Shown in pieces: positions 24,494 through 31,798 of a stretch of 36,491 nt of DNA (its first letter is position 1; every line of letters begins with the position of its first letter). Made by a program: the position numbers and the translations under genes. The notes under the pieces are model-generated. The model was not told the origin of the DNA. It saw only the letters and a program-made list of their open reading frames with translations, and made no database searches. Location of the stretch: the NCBI GenBank assembly GCA_947629445.1, contig CANRDU010000014.1:1-36491 (forward strand), in the 5' to 3' direction. This DNA comes from an uncultured Bacilli bacterium. GTDB lineage: Bacteria > Bacillota_I > Bacilli_A > RF39 > UBA660.

Positions 24494-25417
24494 ATGTATA
24501 GAAAATTACAAATGATTTTAATAGGATTAGTCATAATTTTAATAATATTAGTAGTCTTAATGCTTTCTCATCTTTTTCCAGAAAAAGAAAAGGAAGAAAA
24601 AGTAAAATATTCGGCAAATCCCAATATGTATGAAGTATGTGACGAAGATAGTTGTATATTTCTACTAGGAACTATCCATGTAGGGGATAAACGATTAGAA
24701 GGACTCAATTCTAAGATATGGGATGCTTATCAAGAAAGTGACTTTTTAGCACTAGAAGTAGATGTACTCAATATGGTATCTGCTAGTTCCCTCAGTAATT
24801 ATTATCTAGAAGAGGGAGATGTTCTTGCGAATCATATGAGTCCTGAACTGTATCATCAACTAGAGGTATTTTGTGAAAATCACGGTATTTCCATAGAAAT
24901 GCTTGCTACGATGAATTTAGCTTCTGCCTATAATGTTTTGAGTAGTTGGGTTTATCAGGAATTAGGACTAACTGCCATCTATGGCGTGGATATTCAATTA
25001 GCGCTCCAAGCAAAATCCGATAAAAAGCCATTAATAGAATTAGAATCCTATGCTTTTCAAGAAAAGTTATTATATGGTTTTTCAGAGAAATTTTATTCAT
25101 ATGCCTTAGAAGAATTTTTAAATAACTATGAGACATTCAAATGGGAAACGAAAATGTTATATCATGCGTATGTCGATGGCACGACATGGTTACTGAAAGG
25201 TTTACTTTCCGTTCCTGATAGTAGTAACCCTTTAGAAAATGAATATAATCAAAAAATGATATTTGATCGTAATATCGAAATGAGTAAGAAGGCAGAAACT
25301 TTTTTGAAAAATAACAAAAAAGTTTTGATCGCAGTTGGTGATGCTCATGTCGAAGGAACAAAGGGAATTATTGATATTTTAAGAGAAAAAGGTTATGAAA
25401 TACAGATTATTCAATAG
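24494..25417 (+). CDS. TraB/GumN family membrane-anchored protein
   Basis: 307 residues. One N-terminal helix at about 7-27 (MILIGLVIILIILVVLMLSHL) anchors an extracytoplasmic TraB/PrgY/GumN (Tiki-like) domain. Family motifs: FLLGTIHVG near 55-62 and AVGDAHVEG near 280-288, which carry the GTxH and GxxH-type residues proposed as metal ligands or protease residues in Tiki/TraB proteins. Such proteins are thought to be metalloproteases or pheromone-shutdown factors; the target here is unknown. It starts 1 nt after the hemW stop, with GAGGGG inside hemW, and closes the lepA operon before a strong terminator. Confidence 0.85.
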   Translation: MYRKLQMILIGLVIILIILVVLMLSHLFPEKEKEEKVKYSANPNMYEVCDEDSCIFLLGTIHVGDKRLEGLNSKIWDAYQESDFLALEVDVLNMVSASSLSNYYLEEGDVLANHMSPELYHQLEVFCENHGISIEMLATMNLASAYNVLSSWVYQELGLTAIYGVDIQLALQAKSDKKPLIELESYAFQEKLLYGFSEKFYSYALEEFLNNYETFKWETKMLYHAYVDGTTWLLKGLLSVPDSSNPLENEYNQKMIFDRNIEMSKKAETFLKNNKKVLIAVGDAHVEGTKGIIDILREKGYEIQIIQ

Positions 25418-25445
25418 GAAAAAAAGTTTTTCCTATTTTTTTTAC
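25413..25445 (+). terminator. Terminator of the lepA operon
   Basis: AATAGGAAAAA / TTTTTCCTATT, 3-nt loop AAG, then T-run. Confidence 0.85.
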
Positions 25446-25452
25446 AAAACCG

Positions 25453-25481
25453 TTGACAAGTGTAAATGCAACACTTATAAT
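25453..25481 (+). promoter_or_regulatory. Consensus thyX promoter with spacer palindrome
   Basis: TTGACA (25453-25458), exactly 17 nt, TATAAT (25476-25481): a full consensus promoter. The spacer is an inverted repeat, AAGTGT-aaatgca-ACACTT (25458-25476), touching both hexamers. This is a good operator candidate. It is not the NrdR box, whose half-sites point the other way. Confidence 0.85.
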
Positions 25482-25499
25482 AAGGATAGGAGGTAGGAT

Positions 25500-26876
25500 A
25501 TGAGAATAGAATTATTAAACGGTAAGGATATTGAAAACCGTATTCGGACGGTTGCAACTGCTGGTAAACTATCTCGTACAAAGGGAAATGTATTTGATGT
25601 ATTAGACAGTTGTAATGATTATGAAAAAAATTTAAAGTTAATTAATCGAATTATTAGTATGGGGCATAAAACAATCGTGGAACATGATTATTTTGTTTTT
25701 GCGCTTTGTGATGTTAGTTTGGCTGTTGAACAGACGATTATTGGATATAGACTTACTTCATTTACAATTAAATCAGGACGAGAAGTGGATTTTGGAAGTG
25801 TAGGGTATTATGTTCCTAATTTCCGTAATCCGGATGGTACCATTAAGAAAAATAATAAGGAATTACAAAAGAAATATTGTAAGCATATGGACTTTTTATC
25901 AAAAGAATATGCGAAATTAGTGGATTTAGGAGTGAAAGAGGAAGATGCTAGATTTGTTCTTTCTTATTCCTATCATACGAATATTGTCATGGGATTAGAT
26001 GCTCGTGAGTTAGAGAAGATGGTTAAAGATTTCCTATATGGAAAGAAAAGTAATATTAGTGAAATCAAAGAACTTGGAGAACAATTATTTGCGATTATTA
26101 AAGAGTATGTTCCTTATTTAGTGCCACAAATTGAAGCAGAGAAGAATCATTCTTGTGATGAATGGAAAGATTACTATATTTCTAAATCTATTAAAATATA
26201 TGAAAAACCACAGTTGGCTCATTATACAGATAATGTAGATGAAACGATTTTAAGAAGTGCCTTAAAATATAGAAATCAATGTAGTGAAGAAGAATTGGTT
26301 TCTATTGAGGAGGAACTCAATCAAAAAAATCCAAATTGGAAGGAAGATGTCTTCCATAAAATTCTTTATTCTTCTGAACAGAGAGAGTTAGAACAGGTAC
26401 AATTTGGATTTGAAATACCTATTTCTCTTATTATTTTAAAACATTTAACGAGACATAGAACGCATTCTTTACTGGTTCCTGATTTTGTACCTCTTTGGAA
26501 TTTAGAAAACTATCAGACACCACCAAGTATTAAGCGATTAGGGGAAAAGCAATATCACAAAGTTTTCCAGAAAAATTTAAAAGTTTTTGAAGAATTCCAA
26601 AAGGAAAACATTATGGAGGAAGATTTAATTTATTTCTATTTATGTGGTCAATTTGTCAATGTTACGACGACGATGAATGGAAGAACCCTTGCTTGGATTA
26701 GTCGAATGCGTTGTTGTACCAAAGCGCATTGGGAGATTCGCTCTATCGCTCGTGAATTAGTAAAACAAGTAGGAAAAATTGCTCCGTTATATGGAAAAAT
26801 GCTAGGAAGTACCTGTGAAGTATTTCATACTTGTCCAGAGGGAAAAGAAAGTTGTGGAAAAGTCAATGAGAGGTAA
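25500..26876 (+). CDS. thyX: Tandem (double-length) FAD-dependent thymidylate synthase
   Basis: 458 residues, about twice the usual 220-250. Both halves have ThyX character. The N-half has GHKTIVEHDYFVFALCDVSLAVEQ, then GYRLTSFTIKSGREV at 82-96; the C-half has FGFEIPISLIILKHLTRHRTHSLLVPDF (RHR at 318-320) and GRTLAWISRMRCCTKAHWEIR. The family motif RHRX7S is divided: the N-half keeps the third Arg, Ser and xR but has GY for RH, whereas the C-half has intact RHR but Asp in place of Ser. ThyX uses FADH2 and methylene-tetrahydrofolate to make dTMP and forms active sites between subunits, so the halves may complement each other. Long ThyX forms are known in chlamydiae. It overlaps tmk by 11 nt. 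AGGAGGTAGG is the ribosome site. Confidence 0.88.
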   Translation: MRIELLNGKDIENRIRTVATAGKLSRTKGNVFDVLDSCNDYEKNLKLINRIISMGHKTIVEHDYFVFALCDVSLAVEQTIIGYRLTSFTIKSGREVDFGSVGYYVPNFRNPDGTIKKNNKELQKKYCKHMDFLSKEYAKLVDLGVKEEDARFVLSYSYHTNIVMGLDARELEKMVKDFLYGKKSNISEIKELGEQLFAIIKEYVPYLVPQIEAEKNHSCDEWKDYYISKSIKIYEKPQLAHYTDNVDETILRSALKYRNQCSEEELVSIEEELNQKNPNWKEDVFHKILYSSEQRELEQVQFGFEIPISLIILKHLTRHRTHSLLVPDFVPLWNLENYQTPPSIKRLGEKQYHKVFQKNLKVFEEFQKENIMEEDLIYFYLCGQFVNVTTTMNGRTLAWISRMRCCTKAHWEIRSIARELVKQVGKIAPLYGKMLGSTCEVFHTCPEGKESCGKVNER

Positions 26877-27546
26877 ATTAATACTAATAGAAGGAACAGA
26901 TTGTTCTGGCAAAGAAACACAAGCAAATCTACTAATGGATTCCCTAAAAAAAATGGGTATTCCTGTATGTAAAATGTCTTTTCCTGTTTATGATTCACCA
27001 ACTGGAAAAATAGTGGGAGGTCCTTATTTAGGAAAACCAGCAATTTGTGAAGGCTATTTTGAAGAAGGAGCTAACCTAGTAGATCCCAAGGTATCTGCTT
27101 TATATTATGCCGCTGATTTCTTATATCACCTAGAGGATATGCAGAAAATTTTAGATAAGGGAACTTGGATTATTTTAGACCGTTATTTTTATTCTACTTT
27201 TGCCCATCAAGGGGGAAAAGAAAGATTAAAATCCAAGCGTCTAGCTTTGTATGAATGGTTGGAAAAATTAGAGTTGGAGTTATTAGGACTTCCAGATCCC
27301 GAAATTAAAATATTTTTGCATATGCCATACTCTTGTAGCATTATGCTTAGAGAAGGAAGAACGGAAGCAGCCGATCAAAATGAACGTAGCACAAGTCATT
27401 TAAAAAATGCTGAAAAAGCATATTTGGAAATCGCTGAAAGATATCATTTCCACACGATTTCTTGCGATAGAAGAAAAAAGATTAAATCGATCGAAGAGAT
27501 TAGTGAAGAAGTATTAGATTATGTGAAAAGTCAAATAGGAAAGTAG
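26866..27546 (+). CDS. tmk: Thymidylate kinase
   Basis: 226 residues from ATG 26866; a reading from 26815 adds 17 residues within thyX and has no ribosome site. P-loop EGTDCSGKET at 9-18 (family GxDGxGKST, so Gly to Cys at 13 and Ser to Glu at 17). DRYFYST is the dTMP-binding DR(Y/H) motif, and the LID segment reads REGRTEAADQNE. It phosphorylates dTMP to dTDP, the step after ThyX, and the overlap makes a two-gene dTTP operon. The P-loop changes are conservative enough to keep function. Ribosome site TGGAAAAG is weak, consistent with coupling to thyX. Confidence 0.9.
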   Translation: MRGKLILIEGTDCSGKETQANLLMDSLKKMGIPVCKMSFPVYDSPTGKIVGGPYLGKPAICEGYFEEGANLVDPKVSALYYAADFLYHLEDMQKILDKGTWIILDRYFYSTFAHQGGKERLKSKRLALYEWLEKLELELLGLPDPEIKIFLHMPYSCSIMLREGRTEAADQNERSTSHLKNAEKAYLEIAERYHFHTISCDRRKKIKSIEEISEEVLDYVKSQIGK

Positions 27547-27562
27547 GAATGCTTTCCTTTTC
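27537..27562 (+). terminator. Probable thyX-tmk terminator
   Basis: AGGAAAG / CTTTCCT (27537-27543, 27552-27558), 8-nt loop, followed by TTTTCC; the T-run is poor, so read-through is possible. Confidence 0.5.
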
Positions 27563-27572
27563 CTATATAATT

Positions 27573-27581
27573 TGATACAAT
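27573..27581 (+). promoter_or_regulatory. Promoter of the HAAS gene, extended -10
   Basis: TGA-TACAAT at 27573-27581; -35 not evident. Confidence 0.45.
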
Positions 27582-27597
27582 GAAGGTGGTGAGATAT

Positions 27598-28902
27598 ATG
27601 ACAAAATTCTTAAAAGAATTAAGAGATAATCTTTCTATATTAGAGGAATCCGAAAGGGAAAAAGTTATTCAGAAGTATGTGCATAAAATAGAAACCGAAA
27701 TGGCAAAAGGAAAGGGGGAGGAAGAAGCGATTGCTTCTCTAGGCGATATTTCTTCATTGGTAGATCAAATCTATCAAGAATATCATATCGATAAACATTA
27801 CCGAAAAGTTAAAAGACCAGTTGGGGAGCGAATCAATCAAGCAATCCATCATGGGGCAGAATTTTTATCGGATATGTTTGAAGAACTTGTGTTTTATTTA
27901 TCTAAAGCATCTAAGGAGCATTCCCTTGAAACTTTTTTTGAAATTGTTTTAAAAGTATTGGTGCTTGTTATTGCTTTCATGATATTGAAAATACCATTTA
28001 TAGTTGTGGAAGAAGTTTTTGTATTTTTATTGAATAAATTATTCAATCCGTTTTCTACAGTATTAGTCCATCTTGTCGAATTTATATCAGCGGTTATTTA
28101 TTTAATACTTTGCATTGCTCTTTCTGTTTATCTATTTAAGGGATATGGAGAAAATGCCGCTAAGGGCAAGAAAAAAGAGGAAAAAGAGATAGCCTCAAGA
28201 GAAAGTACTACTCGCAACTATACTTTTGTACTTCTCAAGGCTCTTCTTTATGTCATTGTTATTATTCCTATGATTTTTGTATCACTCATACTATTATCCC
28301 TATCTATTTTTGCTTTCTTTCTAGTGTATAAAGGAGTTGCTATTTTAGGACTTGCTATTGCGTTACTTGGCTATTTCCTATTAACCGGATTACTGACGGT
28401 TTATGTTACGGATGCTTTGGATAATAGAAATAAGTCTCATAAAATTTCTCTAGTAGGAATTATACTGATTCTTCTTGTTGGTCATGTTTTATTGGTAGAT
28501 AATTTAATGAATTTTCATTACCCAAAAGATATTAAAGAGAGTTCATTTGTGCCAAGTTTAGAGACGGTTAATTATTCTTTAGATAAGAAGACAACTATTC
28601 AAAATCTAAGGGGAGAAGTAGCATATGAGGTAGACGATAGTATTGTGGATGGCGAGATTCTTATAGAACTTACTTACTACGATGAACTTTACGATGTTAG
28701 TCTCACAACTTATCAAGGAGAAGATACGAATATATTACAACTGAATACTCAATTTGATCATTTTGAATTTGCGGATATTCGTTATTTATATGATTATGCT
28801 CTAGAGGATTTAAAGAAGGGAAATATTTATCCTTATCAACGATTAAATAGGGTCGATATAAAAGTATATGCAAATACGAAAACACTAGAATATTTGCAAT
28901 AA
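27598..28902 (+). CDS. HAAS/DUF1700-domain membrane protein
   Basis: 434 residues from ATG 27598 (AAGGTGGTGA site). Residues 1-60 are a HAAS/DUF1700-type four-helix domain (FLKELRDNLSILEESEREKVIQKY, GKGEEEAIASLGDISSLVDQIY). Such domains in Bacillota usually sit beside a PadR regulator, but none is encoded here. Five or so membrane helices follow between about 115 and 310. The C-terminal 120 residues are a soluble, probably outside beta-rich domain (TTIQNLRGEVAYEV, ILIELTYYDELYDVSLTTY). A sensor or envelope-stress role is inferred. It is monocistronic. Confidence 0.75.
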   Translation: MTKFLKELRDNLSILEESEREKVIQKYVHKIETEMAKGKGEEEAIASLGDISSLVDQIYQEYHIDKHYRKVKRPVGERINQAIHHGAEFLSDMFEELVFYLSKASKEHSLETFFEIVLKVLVLVIAFMILKIPFIVVEEVFVFLLNKLFNPFSTVLVHLVEFISAVIYLILCIALSVYLFKGYGENAAKGKKKEEKEIASRESTTRNYTFVLLKALLYVIVIIPMIFVSLILLSLSIFAFFLVYKGVAILGLAIALLGYFLLTGLLTVYVTDALDNRNKSHKISLVGIILILLVGHVLLVDNLMNFHYPKDIKESSFVPSLETVNYSLDKKTTIQNLRGEVAYEVDDSIVDGEILIELTYYDELYDVSLTTYQGEDTNILQLNTQFDHFEFADIRYLYDYALEDLKKGNIYPYQRLNRVDIKVYANTKTLEYLQ

Positions 28903-28928
28903 AAAAGTAGGTATTTACCTACTTTTTT
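28901..28928 (+). terminator. Terminator of the HAAS gene
   Basis: AAAAAAGTAGGT / ACCTACTTTTTT with a 4-nt ATTT loop. Confidence 0.85.
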
Positions 28929-28934
28929 GCGTTC

Positions 28935-28963
28935 TTGAAAAAAATATGGTTTAGTGCTACAAT
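28935..28963 (+). promoter_or_regulatory. ltaS promoter
   Basis: TTGAAA (28935-28940), 17 nt, TACAAT (28958-28963), with TG at the extended -10 position. Confidence 0.75.
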
Positions 28964-28985
28964 GTTGAGTAGATTGAGGTGGAAA

Positions 28986-31079
28986 ATGAAGGATTCTATT
29001 AAACTTGCAATCCATAAGGGAAAAGATTATGCAGCAACTAATATTTTGTTCATAACTTTTATTATCACATCACTAATAAATGCGATATTAATTAGACATT
29101 TTACAGTTAACAATATGTTTGCTATTAAACCTTTTTTAGCAGATTTGGTGGTAATATTATTACTCGGTTCTTTTGCCTATTTCTTTAAGCCAAAGCACCG
29201 TTTCCGGTACTTTTTTTGTATCGGAAGTATACTTACCGCTATTTGTATTATTAATGCTATGTATTATAAAAATTATATTTCTTTTGCTTCTATCTCGCTA
29301 TTAGCGACGTTATCGGAATTAAAGGGATATACAGATGCTGTTGTAGAAAATATTATACAGCCGAAAGATTTCCTTTATTTGTGGCAACTATTTGCGCTTT
29401 TGTTTGTCCATTTACAACTTAGAAAAAAAGAATACTATCATAAGGTAGAACAAATGGAATTACCAAAGATTCGCTTTTTAAATACGATTGTTGTTACTTT
29501 AATTCTACTTGGAATGTTTATTTCTATGTTAACAGGAACCGATATCAGTCGTTTAAATAAACAGTGGAATCGTGGTTATGTTGTACAGGAATTCGGTATT
29601 TATGTATACCAGATTAATGACGTATTTAATTATGCCAAAGCGCAGTTAAATAGTATGCTCGGATATGATGATGCTGCTAAAAATTTTAGGGAGTTTTATG
29701 CAGAAGCTTCTGAGGAACCGACTTCAACGAATGAATTTACAAATGTATTTAAAGGAAAAAATGTTATTGTTATCCATGCCGAAAGTATTCAGAATTTTCT
29801 TATTTCTGATGATAATTTAGAAGGAAAACCAGCTACTTTTAATGGCGAAGAAGTTACTCCAAATTTAAATCGTTTGGCTAGTGAAGGGTTATATTTTTCA
29901 AACTTCTATGCTCAAGAACATACGGGAACTAGTAGTGATACCGAATTTACTTTCAATTCTTCTTTATTACCATCTACCAATGGAACCGTATTTGTAAATT
30001 ATTTCAATAGAGAATACGTTACCATACCAAAGATGTTAAAGGAACAAGGATATTATACGTTTAGTATGCATGGTAATAAATGTGATTCTTGGAATCGTGA
30101 TAGGGTACATCCACGCTTAGGATATGATAAATTTTATTGTTATACATCCGCTTATGATATTGATGAATCCATTGGTTTAGGATTAAGTGATAAATCGTTC
30201 TTTAGACAATCTACAGAGATTATGAAACAAATTGATCAAGAACATGAAAATTGGTATGGTGTACTGATTATGCTTACTAACCATACGCCTTTTAGTGATA
30301 TTAATAGATACGAAGAAGAAACTGGCAATGTCTTTGGAGTAGATTATAAGTATGAAAAATTAAATGAACAAACAGGAAAAATGGAAACGGTTTCTGCTCC
30401 TTATTTGACAGGGAAAAAATTAGGGAATTATATTAAATCTGCTCATTATGCAGATGAGGCTCTGGGAGAATTTATAACAGAATTAGATGAGGCTGGATTG
30501 TTAGAAAATACTGTTTTAGTTATTTACGGTGACCATGATAATAAATTATCAGAGAGTCAGTATAATAGATACTATAATTATGACCCGGAAACGAACGATG
30601 TAAAAGACTGTGAACAGGAAGAATGCATTGTAATGGATGATTATACTTATGAATTGAACCGTAGTGTACCGTTTATTATTTGGACAAAAGATATGAAGGG
30701 TACTAAATATAATCGAGAAGTAACTACGGTTATGGGAATGATTGATGTTCAACCAACTTTGGGGAATATGTTTGGTTTTTATAACAAATATGCACTTGGT
30801 CACGATATCTTTAGTGTAGAGGACAATATTGTTGCCTTCCCAACTGGAAATTGGATGACTAATAAGCTTTATTATAATGCTACTAAAGGGGTGTTTAAAC
30901 AGTTGGATTTAACGGCGGAGATTACACCGGAAGAAGTAGAAGAAAATAGACTATATGCAGAGAAATTAATCGATATTTCGAATTCGATTATTACCTATGA
31001 TTTAATTAAAAAAGTAGGCGAAAATCCAGAAAATAAATTAATAGATGAAACATTAGATGAGGATATTCATGAAGGATAA
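28986..31079 (+). CDS. ltaS: Lipoteichoic acid synthase-like sulfatase
   Basis: 697 residues from ATG 28986 (AGGTGG site); an earlier in-frame start at 28935 lies in the promoter. Five membrane helices at about 20-200, then an extracellular sulfatase-fold domain. Visible catalytic elements: Glu266 in HAESIQNF (metal), the nucleophile loop EHTGTSSDTEF at 311-321, GNKCDSWNRD, and YGDHD with Asp516/His517 (metal). In Staphylococcus LtaS the nucleophile is Thr in GKTSDSEF; by alignment the same position here is Ser316, with Thr315 beside it. The enzyme transfers glycerol-phosphate from phosphatidylglycerol to the growing lipoteichoic acid chain. A signal-peptidase cut after the membrane domain is likely. 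It overlaps the next gene by 11 nt. Confidence 0.85.
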   Translation: MKDSIKLAIHKGKDYAATNILFITFIITSLINAILIRHFTVNNMFAIKPFLADLVVILLLGSFAYFFKPKHRFRYFFCIGSILTAICIINAMYYKNYISFASISLLATLSELKGYTDAVVENIIQPKDFLYLWQLFALLFVHLQLRKKEYYHKVEQMELPKIRFLNTIVVTLILLGMFISMLTGTDISRLNKQWNRGYVVQEFGIYVYQINDVFNYAKAQLNSMLGYDDAAKNFREFYAEASEEPTSTNEFTNVFKGKNVIVIHAESIQNFLISDDNLEGKPATFNGEEVTPNLNRLASEGLYFSNFYAQEHTGTSSDTEFTFNSSLLPSTNGTVFVNYFNREYVTIPKMLKEQGYYTFSMHGNKCDSWNRDRVHPRLGYDKFYCYTSAYDIDESIGLGLSDKSFFRQSTEIMKQIDQEHENWYGVLIMLTNHTPFSDINRYEEETGNVFGVDYKYEKLNEQTGKMETVSAPYLTGKKLGNYIKSAHYADEALGEFITELDEAGLLENTVLVIYGDHDNKLSESQYNRYYNYDPETNDVKDCEQEECIVMDDYTYELNRSVPFIIWTKDMKGTKYNREVTTVMGMIDVQPTLGNMFGFYNKYALGHDIFSVEDNIVAFPTGNWMTNKLYYNATKGVFKQLDLTAEITPEEVEENRLYAEKLIDISNSIITYDLIKKVGENPENKLIDETLDEDIHEG

Positions 31080-31731
31080 GAAGGAAAAGAAAAAAATACG
31101 TGGAAACACGATAGGAATTATTGTATGCATTGTTACGTTAGTTGTTTTGTTAACGGTATTAGCCGTAATGGCAGTAAACCTTTTAAAGAGCATGCGTTCT
31201 GAAGAACAAGGTGGTGTTCAAATTTTGGAAGAGTTGAAAGATTATGGTTATCAGTTAACGGAAAACAATACGGAATATTTTAAAGAATTGTATTATCAAC
31301 TAAAAAATTTGCTCAATGGTGATAAGAGCGATACTTTTGAAGAAGATTATGCTAAGTTAGTAGCGCAGTTATTTATTGCTGATTTTTATGATTTAAATAG
31401 TAAATTGGATAAGACTGACGTTGGTGGCGTTCAATTTGTATGGGAAGATAGTCGAGAAGTTTTTAAGAACTTTGCTTCTGACCCTAATGGCATATATTAT
31501 TACATAGAAAATAATATTGATGGTGAACGTACGCAAGCACTACCTTCTGTTTCAGAAGTGGTAATAGATAGTATTGAGAAAGAAGCCTATGAGGGAAAAG
31601 TAACGAAAGATGAAGATGCTTATAAGATTCAAGTAACGATTGTATATGAAGAAAAATTAGGATATGATGAAAAGCGTACATTGATACTTGCTCATCACGG
31701 CAGCAAATTAGAGGTAGTAGAATTAAACTAG
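31069..31731 (+). CDS. Unknown single-span membrane protein after ltaS
   Basis: 220 residues from ATG 31069 (GAGGA site inside ltaS); an upstream in-frame start at 31057 is less well placed. A Lys-rich N-terminus (KDKKEKKKIRG) leads to one membrane helix at about 18-40 (IGIIVCIVTLVVLLTVLAVMAV). The outside domain of about 180 residues has mixed helix and strand and no cysteine. No family is recognised. The translational overlap with ltaS suggests a partner in lipoteichoic acid synthesis or anchoring, by context only. Confidence 0.75.
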   Translation: MKDKKEKKKIRGNTIGIIVCIVTLVVLLTVLAVMAVNLLKSMRSEEQGGVQILEELKDYGYQLTENNTEYFKELYYQLKNLLNGDKSDTFEEDYAKLVAQLFIADFYDLNSKLDKTDVGGVQFVWEDSREVFKNFASDPNGIYYYIENNIDGERTQALPSVSEVVIDSIEKEAYEGKVTKDEDAYKIQVTIVYEEKLGYDEKRTLILAHHGSKLEVVELN

Positions 31732-31755
31732 GGATTAATAATCCCTTTTCTTTTT
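31730..31755 (+). terminator. Terminator of the ltaS unit
   Basis: AGGGATT / AATCCCT around a short AAT centre (31730-31746), then a T-rich tract. Confidence 0.75.
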
Positions 31756-31768
31756 GCTCAAAATATTG

Positions 31769-31774
31769 TATAAT
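31769..31774 (+). promoter_or_regulatory. Probable -10 of the HerA-like gene
   Basis: TATAAT at 31769-31774 with no good -35; ribosome site GGAGAGG follows before the ATG. Confidence 0.4.
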
Positions 31775-31798
31775 ATTGCCTAGAATAGGAGAGGTTGT

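Noticed and set aside
25458..25476. NrdR box at the thyX promoter
   Set aside because: NrdR boxes have half-sites of the ACACTA...TAGTGT type; here the order is AGTGT...ACACT, so the dyad is a different site.
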